From Diacronema lutheri (lineage: Eukaryota; Haptophyta; Pavlovophyceae; Pavlovales; Pavlovaceae): DNA of 62,896 bases. Below are positions 22,319 to 32,474 of the stretch, in pieces. The DNA lies in NCBI GenBank assembly GCA_019448385.1, contig JAGTXO010000086.1:1-62896 (forward strand). The letters run 5' to 3'. Each line of letters starts with the position of its first letter. Within the stretch, counting starts at the first letter, position 1. The position numbers and the translations under genes were made by a program. The notes under the pieces were generated by a model. The model made no database searches, was not told where the DNA came from, and saw only the letters and a list, made by a program, of their open reading frames with translations.

Positions 22319-23754
22319 GGGGGGGCACAGCGGCCGCCGGAGACGAGGACGCACTCACCGCTGTTGGCAATGCGCGCGTCACGGAGACAACTTGGCGGGC
22401 CTCGCACGCAGCTGGGCCGATCGCCGCCGTAGAGATGTCTGCAGCCGTCTCCGCGATGCCGATCGTCGCATCTGTTGGCACCGCTGCCATCTGCCGCACC
22501 CGCGGCCAGGCTGCCGGCAAGGTCGGCGCGTCGGGCTCCGAGCTCGGCCACGCAGGCGATGCGGCCGACGGCGGTGACGCTGAGCCCAGCGCCGGGTCCA
22601 ACGGCTCCACGTCCAGCCGGCTGTGAACGAGCATGCTCGCACCACTTGCCCACGCCAGCGCGTCGGACTCAGGCACGTTGTAGATCTGCGCGGGCAACGC
22701 GCGTGCGTGCGGCAGGCGCGCGCGCGAGCTTTCAGGCCACGCGCGCGTGCCGCGCGGGAGGACGGGGCGGTCGCGGCTGCGCTCGACCGCCGGTCGCGGC
22801 ACCGAGCGACCGTGCGCGCCGCCGCACGTTGTAGTCGTCGCACGGAAACCAAGCCTCGTTGCGGAGCACGATGGCGACAAGGTGCCCGCTCATCGGCCCC
22901 TCGCCCACGTGCACCACGCCGGCGACGGGGAGGTGGTCGCGCCCGCCGAGCAGCAGCCGCGGCGCGCACACGAGCGCGCGGTTGTTCTTGCACTGCGAGC
23001 CATTGCCGCGCGTCGTGCGCGGCGCCTCGACAGCAATGCTGGCTGGCGTGAGCACGCCCGAGTGGCCCGCGTTCGTGTGGCGATCCCGCGGCGGCCCAGC
23101 GGCGCCCCCCAGAGCGTGTGCAAGCGCGCGCGCCGCATCGCCGCCGACGCTGACGAGTACGGCGATGCCCTCGCCGGCCTCTGAAGGCACGGCGATCTGC
23201 TCGAGCACTGGCCCGACGCGTGTGTCGGCTTCAAAGGCCGCAGCGAGCCCGGGCACTCGGCCGAGCAGCAACCGGAAGAACTCAGCGGCATCCTGCGGCG
23301 TCCTTCGCGCGCCACGGCCCGAGATGACGTCGATGACGGACACAAGACACAGCCGTGTCGGCGCCCTGGTGTCCTCGATCAGCGTGCCAAAGTCCCGAAA
23401 ACGCGCCCTCTCGACGCTGTTGGCACGGCGCGAAGCGGAGCGAAGCATCGCACGGAGCATGTTCAGGGCGAAGAGCGATTGCATAAGGACGGTCGTGTAG
23501 CACGCGCTGCCCTCGTTTTTCGCGCCTGCGCCGCGCCGCGCAGCGCCGGGTGTGCGGGGTGCGCACGCACGGTTTGCGGCGGGATGGAGGGAGGCTGGCT
23601 GGGCGCGCGCCGAGCCCGGCAAGCCGTGCAGGCGCTCACCACGCGGCACGCCGGGCACTCTCACCGGCCACATCGGGCCGTCAAACGCGTCTTCCACAGG
23701 CTGCCGACCGACGACGTAAAACTTGCTCAAGGCGCCGCGCCGTGCACGCGCCAT
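22081..23754 (-). CDS. Ubiquitin-specific-protease-like (C19) cysteine peptidase, 415 aa, four exons
   Basis: Exons 23754-23640, 23525-22828, 22685-22359 and 22188-22081 join with matching phases across GT-AG introns of 114, 142 and 170 nt; the third donor is a textbook GTGAGT. The Cys box is AKNEGSACYTTVLMQSLF (Cys47), matching the N-x-G-x-x-C-Y start of USPs. The His box is GPMSGHLVAIVLRNEAW (His253) followed by FPCDDYN (Asp268/269), and after the intron ASGASMLVHSR supplies the closing strand. It lacks the full fingers region and is short for a USP. USPs remove ubiquitin. Next to the polyprotein with its Ulp1-like domains, the gene may belong to the same element. The ATG at 23754 is the nearest upstream Met in frame; longer N-termini are possible. 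Confidence 0.65.
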
Positions 23755-25229
23755 GCGCGCGCTGTTGCGGGCTGCGCAGCAGGGACGACGGGGGAATTGG
23801 CGAGCGAGGGTTGGGCGCAGATCAGCGTGGTGGCGCGGCAAGACGAGCGCGCGCCGGGCGCCTGGCGCGGAGGCGCCCCGCGCGAGGACGCGAGCCGCTT
23901 CTCGCACCGGACGGGCGCCCACGCGCAAGCCGGCTTTCGAGGGCTGGTGGATGGTGGCAGATGCCGAAACGGACACATGGAATGATGCGTCGGCGGCGCG
24001 AGCGCGGGACGATCTTGCCCGGGCAATTTTGCGCACGCTGCCAGCGCGCGTATGCGTGCGCATGCAGCGGGCGGCGCGCACGTTGCGCGTGACGGGGCGC
24101 CGAGCGGCACACCGGCGGGGACGCGCTCGCCGCTGCCGTGGCATCGTACGCTGCCTGCGTGCTGGCCCGCACGCACGTTGCCGGCGCGAGGGGACGGCGA
24201 GTGCGCCTCGGCCGAACAGGCGCGAACGTTACGCCCGAGCGCGTGGCCGGGCCCCGCCGACTGCACGCAGCGCCGGCCCAGGCGCGCATCCGCCCGACGC
24301 GGATTTGGACGACGCATCGACCGGCACGCCGAGCGTCTGCGCCCGCCTCGCGGCCGGTCGCGCCGGCCCCTCTTCGGCCCGAGGCCGCACGTCCGCCGCG
24401 CGCCGCTTTGGCGCGCGGCGCGGCGCTCCCGGAACGCGCATGGCACACGCGCGGTGCGCGGGCACGCCCGCAACGCGCCATTCCAGCGCGAGCAGTTCGG
24501 CAAGCTTGCAGCGCGCGAGCAGCCGGGCATGTGCCGCGGAAACACAGTTCGCTGTGTGCGCCGGCCGCGACGACACGGCGTAGCGGCGCGAGGCTGGCCG
24601 CCGGGGCCACGGGCGTACTGCCGTGGCGCGACGCCATGGTATGAGCATTAAATTCATCGGGGGGTGGGGTGGGGGGGGGGGGGGGGGGGGGCGCGTTGTG
24701 CGCACTTGGCGCGCGAGTAGTGCGAGTGGCGGGCGAGCCTCGTCGCCCACGGAGCCCGCCCCCGGCTCGGCGGCGCGCCGCCTGCTCGCCGGGTCGCGCA
24801 CCGCCGTCGCCGCCGCTGCGCACTTGCCCAGCTTGCCGGCAGGCGGCAGGCGGCGGCGACGGCGGCGGCGGCGGCTGCGGCTGCGGCGCGAGCGCGACGC
24901 CGGGCGGCGGCAGCGCCGACGGCACGCGCGCAGCGGCGACCCACGCGGCGGCGGGCAGCGCGCCAGCGTGAGGCCCCTGCGCGCCGGCCGCATTGGCGCC
25001 GCCCTGCGCGCCCTAGAAGGGCGCGCAGGTACGCGGGCCGGTCGCGCGGCGCGCGGTGCTGGCGAGCACCCGACGGCTGCGCGTCGGCGCGAGCGGCGCG
25101 GCGGGCGTCGCGCCGGCGGGTGCTGGCCAGCACCGCGCGCCGGCGGCGCGCCCGCCGCCAGCGCGCCGCCCGCCGCCGGCGCCGCGCGCGCCGTCCGCGC
25201 CCGCCGCCACCGCGCGCCGCCGCCGCGCA
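23755..25229. other. Spacer between USP-like gene and helicase remnant
   Basis: No gene is supported. On the minus strand the helicase frame stays open to 24654 but encodes only alanine/arginine-rich sequence after the last helicase motif. A G run lies at about 24669-24691, next to one of the few AT-rich spots in this region (about 24643-24657). Confidence 0.4.
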
Positions 25230-27660
25230 TTCGCGCGCGGCGGCGACGGCGGCCGCGGCGAGCGCCGCCGCCGCCGCCTCGCCACCGCTGACCGCGCGGA
25301 GCACCTCTTTGAAGACGACGCTGCGCGTCACGAGGTCCGGGCCGAGCGCAAAGCGGACGCGCGACGTGTGCCCGACGCGCGAAGCGGCCACGTGGAGCTG
25401 GCCGTGCGTGAAGCACGGCTCGGCGAGCCACACGCCCGCGCACCCGAGCGCTTGCCCCTGCGCCTCGTTACGCCGGCCGCACCGGGGAACTGGCGGCGCA
25501 TCCGCACAAGCGCGAACGTGCCGTCGTCGGGCGAGTGGTGGTCGACACGCGCGACGAGCACGGTGCTGTCGCGCCCGGCGGCCGCGCCGGGTCGTGCGCA
25601 CTCGAGCAGCCGGCCGCCGGCGCGCACGCCGCGCACGATCAGCCGCGTGCCGCCGCACAGCCCCTCGCCGGGCGAGAGGTTGCGCGGCAGCATCACCACC
25701 ATCCCGGGCTTCAGGTCGAGGACGCGGTGCGGCATCTGCGCGTGCTCGAGCGAGTCGAGGAATTCGACCGACGCCAGCGCAATCTGCTTGCCCGCCCCGT
25801 CGTCGCGCCAGCTCGTCCGCCGACGCGCACCTCGCCGCCGCGCCCGGGAAGCGGCCGATCGCCAGCCAGTTGATCCGCGCCACGTCCGTCTGCTTGGCGC
25901 AGAGCACCGCGCGGTCGCACAGCGAGCCGTCGTCGGTCCAACACGTCGCGCCGTGGACAAAGTCGTCACGAGCTCCGTCGGGTAGGCCGAGCCCACGCGG
26001 ATGGGGACGCCGCCGACGGCCTCGGGCAGCTGCACGGGATCGAGCGGGAATGCGCCGGGCATGGCCCCGGCCGCCGGCACCGCCGCGGGAACGGCGCCGT
26101 CGCCGGGGCTGCGCAGCAGCTCCGCCCACTCGCCCGCGCCGAGCGCGTCGCCCGTGTCGCGCGCCGCGCTCGAGGCGCGAACGTTCTCGACCAAGGCGTG
26201 CTGCCGATCGTGCTGCCACGGCGCCGAGTACTTGAGGCAGGAGCGCACGATCTGCGCGCGCGAGCCGCGCCGCACCACCGGCAAGCACTGGCGAAAGTCG
26301 CCGGCGAGCAGCAGCGTCTCGCCGCCGAAGCGCTCGTCGACGCCCGTCACGTCGCGCAAACACCGATCAGGCGAGTCGAGGTGGCACCGCGTCTGCATCG
26401 GCGCCTCGTCCCACACGACCAGCCGCCGCGGCGGCCAGGGAGCGCCCGCGCTCGGAGCGCGGCACGCCATTGAACGGCTTGCCCGTCGGAGTCGGCACCG
26501 CCGGGCACCTTGAAGGTCAAGTGGAAGGTGCGGCCGTCGGGCAGCAGCGTGGCGGCGACGCCCGAGGACGCGCCCACGACGACCGCGTGCCCATCCGCGC
26601 GCACGGCGGCGATAATGGCGCGCTCGACGAACGTCTTGCCCGTTCCGCCCGGCGCGTCGCAAAGATGCAGCCGGTTGCCCACGCCGCGCAGCGCCGATTT
26701 GACGACCGCGCCGTGGAGCGCGCACTGCTGGCCGCCCTCGGCCATCGCCGCGCGCGCCGCCGCCGCGCTCGCAGCCCGCTCGGCGCGATGGTAGCCCTGC
26801 GCGCGCGCGAGCTCGCGCCCGCCCGGCCCGGCCGGCGCGCGCGCCGTGCGCAGACCGGCCACCGCCGCGAGCGCCGCCGCGCGCTCGCGCTCGTCGGGCA
26901 CGTACAGCCCCGTGGAGTCGAACGTGTCGGCCCAGGCGGGCACGCCGTACGAGGCGAAGGCGTCCGAGCCGGGCTGCGGCCGCTGCTCGGCGCGCTTCAG
27001 GAGCATGACCCCGCACACGTTCCACTTGGTGCCAAACATCGAGCCCGTGAGCCCCGTGTAGACGCAGTCGAGCTGCGTGGCGATGGCGCAGACGTCCTCG
27101 TGCCGGATCTCGTCGACCGGTTCGCGCCGCGCGTCGACGAGCGGCACGACGCGCTCGGAGCCCGCCCACGTGAACGTGCGCGTCGACATGTTCAGCCGCG
27201 TGTGCGCGAGCGTGTCGTCCTCGTACTTGGGCTTGACGGCGGGCGAGAGCTTGCCGCGCACCTCCTCCTTCGAGAGGCCGCGCGTGTTGAGCAGCTCCTT
27301 CTGGCGCGCGTGCACCGTCTCGACGCGCTGATCGTCGATGGCGCGCAGGGCGCCAAAGTAGGCGTCCATCTGCGCGAGCGGCGCGCCTTCAATCGGCAGC
27401 TCCTTGTCGGTCACGCCGGCCGTGTACGCCGCCTTGTCGACGTCCGTCGGCCCGTACATGGTGCCAAAGTTGCCGTCGCCCGTGAGCTCGGGCCAGTCGA
27501 CGACGCAGGGCGGCGAGACGAAGGCGAGCGCGCGGCGCGACGGCCCGTAGCTCAGCTTGTCGACCGTGCGCGCCTGCTCGCTCGGCTTGACCGGCCGCGT
27601 GCTCACGATCTCGCAGTTGACGAGCGCCGCGTCGAAGGCGCGCAGGTCGATGGCGGCCAT
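25230..27660 (-). pseudogene. Pif1-family helicase with novel N-terminal domain, frameshifted
   Basis: Start at ATG 27660 (MAAIDLRAF). About 250 residues of a distinct N-terminal domain come first (GDGNFGTMYGP, TGLTGSMFGTKWNVCGVML), reminiscent of single-strand-DNA-binding proteins of large algal viruses; that similarity is from memory and unproven. The helicase follows: Walker A APGGTGKTF near 26645, Walker B RLVVWDEAPM near 26415, GDFRQCLPVV near 26290, NWLAIGRFPG near 25850, LKPGMVVMLPRNLSPGEG near 25690, and HGQLHVAASRVGH near 25390, all Pif1/Helitron-type motifs. The frame changes near 26440, 25958, 25815 and 25480 without usable splice signals. The motif normally reading TINKAQGQ is RRNEAQGQ, so Lys is lost and the preceding strand is shortened. 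The gene therefore looks decayed; sequencing indels are the alternative. Confidence 0.7.
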
Positions 27661-28135
27661 GGTCGTTGTGCGCGGGAGATCACGCTGCAGGCGGCTCCAC
27701 AGTAGGTTCGAGAAAAAAAAAAGCTGGGCCAACGGTCAGTCGAGCGCCACAAGCAATCCTCGGGAGCCGGTGGCCCAACCCAACCCAACGATCTTCGTCG
27801 CCACCCTTCGCGCGTTTTCCGTTCGCGCCCAAGCAGACAATGAGACCACAATCTCGGTGCTGCTCGGCGCGATGATGGGCCTCAGCGGCTCGGTGGCGAT
27901 CGTGCTCTACGTGCGCGCGCGACGTCGCGAGGTGCAGCACGGGCGCGTGGCGACGCCGCGCATCATCCAGCGCCAGCTCGAGCTGCAGCTGCCGTGGGGC
28001 CGGCCGGACGAGGCATCCGTCGCCTCGCGTGCCGAAACGCCGGGCGTCGAGGCCGCGTCGCGCTCGGTGCGCGACGCGGCGCCCGAGCCGGACCCGGACG
28101 AGGGCTACGTGCGCGTGGCGAGCGCGGCGTTCTGA
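27659..28135 (+). CDS. Small single-pass membrane protein, unknown function
   Basis: ATG at 27659 gives a 158-residue frame. The first half is basic and low in complexity (FEKKKS from an A run near 27712). After QADNETTIS comes a hydrophobic segment LLGAMMGLSGSVAIVLYV followed by RARRR, a typical transmembrane helix with positive cytoplasmic flank. The rest is soluble and acidic, ending EGYVRVASAAF. The start codon sits in CCATGG and overlaps, on the opposite strand, the ATG of the helicase, so the real 5' end may lie elsewhere or upstream exons may exist. I do not recognise the family. Confidence 0.45.
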   Translation: MVVVRGRSRCRRLHSRFEKKKSWANGQSSATSNPREPVAQPNPTIFVATLRAFSVRAQADNETTISVLLGAMMGLSGSVAIVLYVRARRREVQHGRVATPRIIQRQLELQLPWGRPDEASVASRAETPGVEAASRSVRDAAPEPDPDEGYVRVASAAF

Positions 28136-28218
28136 GGCGCGCACGACGTCGCCCAGCCAGAGCAGCCCGGGGCGGGGCGAGTCCGGCTGCGCGGAGGTCC
28201 GGCTCGAGCGGGCGGGCG

Positions 28219-28565
28219 CCATGCTCTGAGGCGCCGCCGCTTTCTAAAAGGGTGTAGGGTGTAGGGTGTAGGATGCAAAACAAGCCCTCCCCACATTTGG
28301 GCCCGACGTCATTCCTTCTTCGAAGCCGTGACGTTACTCACATACGAGTACTTTTACTTAGTGTAGGATGTATCTATTCTCTAAGTATTTGCATAGTGTA
28401 GGGTGTAGGATAAGTACGGTTACGAAAGTCCTACAGGGAGTGAAGGAATGACGCTGTGACGAAAGAAGGAATGACGTCGGGCCCAGATGTGGGGAGGGCT
28501 TGTTTTGCATCCTACACCCTACACCCTACACCCTTTTGAAAAGCGGCGGCGCCTCAGAGCATGGC
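28219..28565. mobile_element. MITE-like element, copy A
   Basis: About 347 bp with terminal inverted repeats of roughly 100 bp. Each end carries the GAGGCGCCGCCGCTTT block, three TGTAGGG-type heptamers, then GATGCAAAACAAGCCC and a GACGTCATTCCTTCTT block. The interior (about 28322-28460) is clearly AT-richer than the host and contains no ORF. Copy B (28769-29102) is nearly identical but inverted. A non-autonomous DNA transposon fits best. No clean target-site duplication could be read because the flanks are themselves repeated. Confidence 0.75.
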
Positions 28566-28768
28566 GGCTCGACAGCATGGCGCCTATACAGCATGGCGTC
28601 GTCCAGCGTCACGCCGCGTCGTGGTCCTGCCGCTCCTCCGTGGCGCACGGATGGCGCTCCTCCGTGACGCAGCCGAACGACGTCGCGGCGTCACGGCCCG
28701 GGCGCAGTCGCCATCCTGGACGCCACGCTGGACGACGCCATGCTGTCGAGGCGCCATGCTGTCGAGCC
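28566..28768. repeat. Palindromic spacer between the two MITE copies
   Basis: The spacer is itself an imperfect inverted repeat. GGCTCGACAGCATGGCGCC after copy A is mirrored by GGCGCCATGCTGTCGAG before copy B, and GGCGTCGTCCAGCGT is mirrored by ACGCTGGACGACGCC. The loop lies near 28620-28720. With the inverted MITEs, the whole 28219-29102 block can fold as one large cruciform or hairpin. No gene is seen. Confidence 0.75.
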
Positions 28769-29102
28769 GCCATGCTCCGAGGCGCCGCCGCTTTCTAAAA
28801 GGGTGTAGGGTGTAGGGTGTAGGATGCAAAACAAGCCCTCCCCACATTTGGGCCCGACGTCATTCCTTCTTTCGTCACAGCGTCATTCCTTCTCCCCCCT
28901 ATGGGACTTTCATAACCGTACTTATCCTACACCCTACACTATGCAAATACCTAGAGAATAGATACATCCTACACTAAGTAAAGGTACTCGTATGTGAGTA
29001 ACGTCACGGCTTCGAAGAAGGAATGACGTCGGGCCCAAATGTGGGGAGGGCTTGTTTTGCATCCTACACCCTACACCCTACACCCTTTTAGAAAGCGGCG
29101 CC
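28769..29102. mobile_element. MITE-like element, copy B (inverted)
   Basis: This is the reverse complement of copy A with few differences, including the AT-rich core (TACTTATCCTACACCC, TAGAGAATAGATACATCC) and the terminal heptamer runs. The right end reads CCCTTTTAGAAAGCGGCG, so its outer inverted repeat is shorter than that of copy A. Confidence 0.75.
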
Positions 29103-29517
29103 GAAGGTGGGAGGATGCCACCCGTATGCGCGCGTTTGAACGTGCGCGGACGGCCGTTGGCTTCGCGCCCTTTCGCCCACGGTTTGCGCGCCAACGGACC
29201 AGTCCTCCGCGGGCGCCGCGCATCGTCTCAGGGGCGGTCGGTGTGGTACGCCGCGCGCATCGTCAGCGCCGCGGCGTCGAGCTCGGCGAGCGAGGGCGCG
29301 TACGTGACGCCGCTCAGCACCTCGTCCGCGCCCGCCCTCGTCGCGCTCGCCGCCTCCGCAGTGCGCGCAGGCGGCTTCGTGACGGCACGCGAGGCCACGC
29401 CGCGCGCCGCAGGTGCCTTCGCGCGCTGCATCGTCTGTCTGCCGGTCCGACGCGCTCTGCTCTGAACGAACGGACGGCACGCCCGACGAGATCTCGTCGC
29501 GTGCACGCTCGCACAGC

Positions 29518-30350
29518 ATGTACCCCCAGAACGTCTCCGAGCTGCTGCCCGACGAGATCTTCGGCGACGAGCTGCTCGTCGACCGGCACTACCGCGTGCG
29601 CATCCTTCAGCGCGTCGCCCGCCGCCGCGATGCGGCCGAGGCCAACTTTTGGCTCGACGGCGGGCCCGCCGACTCGGTCGTCGGCGCGTGCATGTGCGGC
29701 CGAATCTACGCGCTCAAGTGCATGGGCCGGCTCGTCCGCGGCGCCCGGATCCTCGCGCTGCTGCGCAAAAATGTGGCGCTCGCCATGTGCCGCGCACACC
29801 TCATGGGCCACATGCTCCAGCGCATCGTCGGCGACAGCGGCGTCGCGCGGCTGCTGCAGCTGGTTGCAGCTCGTTCGCGAGGATCACGACACGCTCAACG
29901 CCGAGCACCAGGCCTTGGAAGCACAGCATGACACCGGCCAAGTCATGCGACGGCATGTGCGCGCGCGCCGACGCGCTCTCCAAGGACCTCGCACGGGCGC
30001 ACGAGCACGCTCACAAGCTCGATGGCTATCTGGTGTGGTGCAGCGAGCGCCTCGGTGAGAGTGACTCTTTCAACGGAGCGCTCGAGAACCTGAACACGCG
30101 GTGCAGCATGAGATGTGCTGGCTCCACGCCGAGATGTCGTCGCTCGTTGCGAGTTCGCCCGAGGCTTACGCGAACGACAGCGAGGCCACCGACTTCAAGG
30201 ACCACGGCGTGTGCGTCGAGTTCGATGTCTTCAACCGCGACGGGGTCGAGGGCGCGCCCGTGCCCGCGACCGCGCCCACGAAGGCAGAGCCGGGCATCGA
30301 GTCCGAGTGCATCGCGCCCGCACAGGCAGAGCCGGGCAGCGAGTCCGAAG

Positions 30351-30383
<33 letters not shown>

Positions 30384-30420
30384 GGCAGAGCCGCGCACCG
30401 AGCCCAAGTGAGCCAACGTG
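29518..30420 (+). pseudogene. Frameshifted gene of unknown function
   Basis: ATG 29518 opens MYPQNVSELLPDEIFGDELL and a clean frame continues to 29865. A 10-bp tandem duplication (29856-29865 repeated at 29866-29875, one mismatch) then shifts the frame. The continuation EDHDTLNAEHQALEAQHD sits in the next frame, ADALSKDLARAHEHAHKLDG in the third after about 29935, and HAEMSSLVASSPEAYAND after about 30100. Joined, these would form a helical, partly coiled-coil protein with an acidic Pro/Glu-rich tail. No family was recognised. The breaks are not at splice sites, so this appears to be a decayed copy. Confidence 0.5.
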
Positions 30421-31198
30421 CCGCCGAACTCGCCCAAGCTCTCGTCGGTCGACAGTCAGGCCACCGAGTACAAGACCTCCTACGCGAACTCACGTGCTCG
30501 CCACCTGCAACGCCTCGAGTTTACGCACGCGTTCGAGTCTGTGCAGGCCGAGGTCGCTTAGCCAAAGCGCGCCAAGGTTCCGGCCACCGGCGCATCCAGC
30601 CGCTGGCTGCGCAACACGGCGGTGCGCAACACCCGCAGCTCGGCCAACGGCAAGTAGCGCGCCGGCGCAGCGCACGGTATGCCGCGGCGAGCTCAGTCGC
30701 GAAGAGTGTCCGACTGGCCGCGCCCTCCACGGGGTGCACGCGCACTCGGCGCGGTCCGGTCAGTCAGGGGGCCTCAGCTTGCGCGATGCCAGTTGCGAGC
30801 CCCCCCGGAATCCGCCATTCTATTTTACTAGGCGTAAATCACCCAAGCCCTTCCGGTCGCCCGCATTCCGGGGTCGGACCCTCCGTCGGCCCGGCTCGGG
30901 CCCTCCGTCCGCCGCGCCCGCTCGACCCCGAATTCTACTCCAAATCGGCCGGTCAGGAGGGTGTCTCGGTCCTAGGCTCGTCATAAGCCTCGCCCCGACC
31001 CCTCGAGCGCTCATTGGCTGGCTTTTACCCCTTGATTGTACGACCCGGGTCGTACTCTCAGCCTTACACTGGCCGGACCAGCCCGGACCGCGCCGTATAT
31101 AGCGCGACGAAATCAACGACGTGGCCTCTTCCAGGACAGGAGTCGCAGTGCGCGCGTGGCCTCACGACGTGGCCTCACGACACACGATCCGTCACTTC
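30421..31198. other. Gene-free stretch with a TATA-like site
   Basis: No coding region is supported. GC content is lower than around it. A TATATA hexamer occurs at 31096-31101 in a GC-rich setting, and a short direct repeat GACGTGGCCTC flanks about 31119-31170. Because the hexamer is palindromic it could serve either strand, but no plus-strand gene follows and the next minus-strand gene ends at 31199. Confidence 0.4.
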
Positions 31199-32333
31199 CT
31201 AATGTCGTCGGCCGCCGCCGGGGGGGGCGACCGCGAGGACGACGGCCACGATGCAACCCACCGTGAAGAGCACGCACACGACGCACGCGACTGCGCGCGC
31301 GGGCGGGCGCGCGAGCAGGCGCAGGCGGTCGCGGCGCGCCGACATATCGGCGCGGTGCGTCAGCGCCACGAGGCGCGCGCTCGGCTCAACGGTACGCGTG
31401 CCCGGCCGTCTCGGCGCCGCCCCCGCTCGAGCCGATTCGCACGCGGCCCTCGCCCGCGCCGCGGCCCTCGTTCGCGCACGGCCCTCACCCGCAACGCGAG
31501 CCTCCGGGGCGCCTGCCGGCTGCAACGCACATCGCGGCGGGCAGCCGCGCGCTCGCGCGCCCGCGCGCCGCGCGCCGCGGTGCGTGCGCACCGAAGGCCG
31601 CGTGCCTTTGCAGGCAATTTCGCTTATAGTGCGTGTCCGGCACCTCGTGCACAGTGGAAAGGTCGAGGCCGTGCTGGTCCGAGAAGGACTGACGCTTGGC
31701 GATGGCGGCCGTCGAAAGCGAGCCGCCATGCGAGAGGCGCTGTAGCGTGCCGAGCACGCCCTGCGCGCCCGAGCGAGCGTGCGCGTGGTGCGACCCGGCG
31801 TAGTGTGAGCGCTCGCCGTGGGCATCGCGCGGTTGCGCGCGCGCGGTCGCACCTCGTGGTGCGCGCGCGGGTGCGGGTGCGAGGTGGGAAGGGGCGCAAA
31901 GTGGGCGACCGGCTCGTCCACGCGCTTGGGCGAGATGCGGTGCGAGGCACAGCCCGCCGCGGCGCCGCAGCCGTTGCCCGCGCCGCGCGGCGTCGTGAGC
32001 TCGTTGCCCGAGGGCGTGCGCTTGAGGATGCCGCTCGACGGCCTTTTGCTCAGCGGAAACGGCTCTTTGCGCTCGTATTCCACCACGTTGCCCCCGTGCG
32101 CGCTCCCGCTCAGCTGCCGCGAGACTCCGCTCGGCGTTGGCAGCGAGCTCGTCGGCGTCTGCCGGACGGGCACCGCCGGCGCGGCGTGCATGCCGAGCGT
32201 CGGCTGAGCAAAGGGCGAGCGCCACGCGCGGACCTCGCGCGGCGACAGCCGCGGCGCGGTCCCGGCGAGCAGCTGGCACTCCGTCTCCCCGTCCGTCGCG
32301 GCGAGCCCCGCGACCAGCTCCCGTTCGAGGCGC
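31199..32333 (-). CDS. Tail-anchored Ser/Thr/Pro-rich membrane protein, unknown function
   Basis: Exons (32333 or earlier) to 31853, 31760-31592 and 31512-31199 join in phase across GT-AG introns of 92 and 79 nt. From the ATG at 32191 the product is 273 residues. The frame is open and protein-like upstream (QQRLERELVAGLAATDGE) to an acceptor-like CAG at about 32334, so a 5' exon is likely missing from the model. The N-terminal half is rich in Ser/Thr-Pro sites (SSGILKRTPSGNELTTPRG). The middle exon encodes AKRQSFSDQHGLDLSTVHEV. The C-terminus has a basic stretch followed by VACVVCVLFTVGCIVAVVLAV and a short tail, which predicts a C-terminal membrane anchor. The pattern suggests a phosphorylated regulatory membrane protein; no family was recognised. 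Confidence 0.6.
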
Positions 32334-32474
32334 TGCTGTTTCTAGGGCGTCGTATGTCGTTGCGCAGAACCTTGCGAACGGCCTATCAAAGGATGAAGTG
32401 ACAATCGGCCACTCGGAGGGTCGAGCGACTGCGAGGCACGACCGGACCGCCGACCGCCATTGCTGCTCCGACGC

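Noticed and set aside
26430-26520. Intron explaining the helicase frame change near 26440
   Set aside because: A GTGCCC donor exists at the right place, but no acceptor with matching phase lies before the Walker B motif. A frameshift is simpler.
28240-28275. Interstitial telomere from chromosome fusion
   Set aside because: Only three heptamers occur per element end, in inverted orientation at both ends of two identical elements, so they belong to the element's termini.
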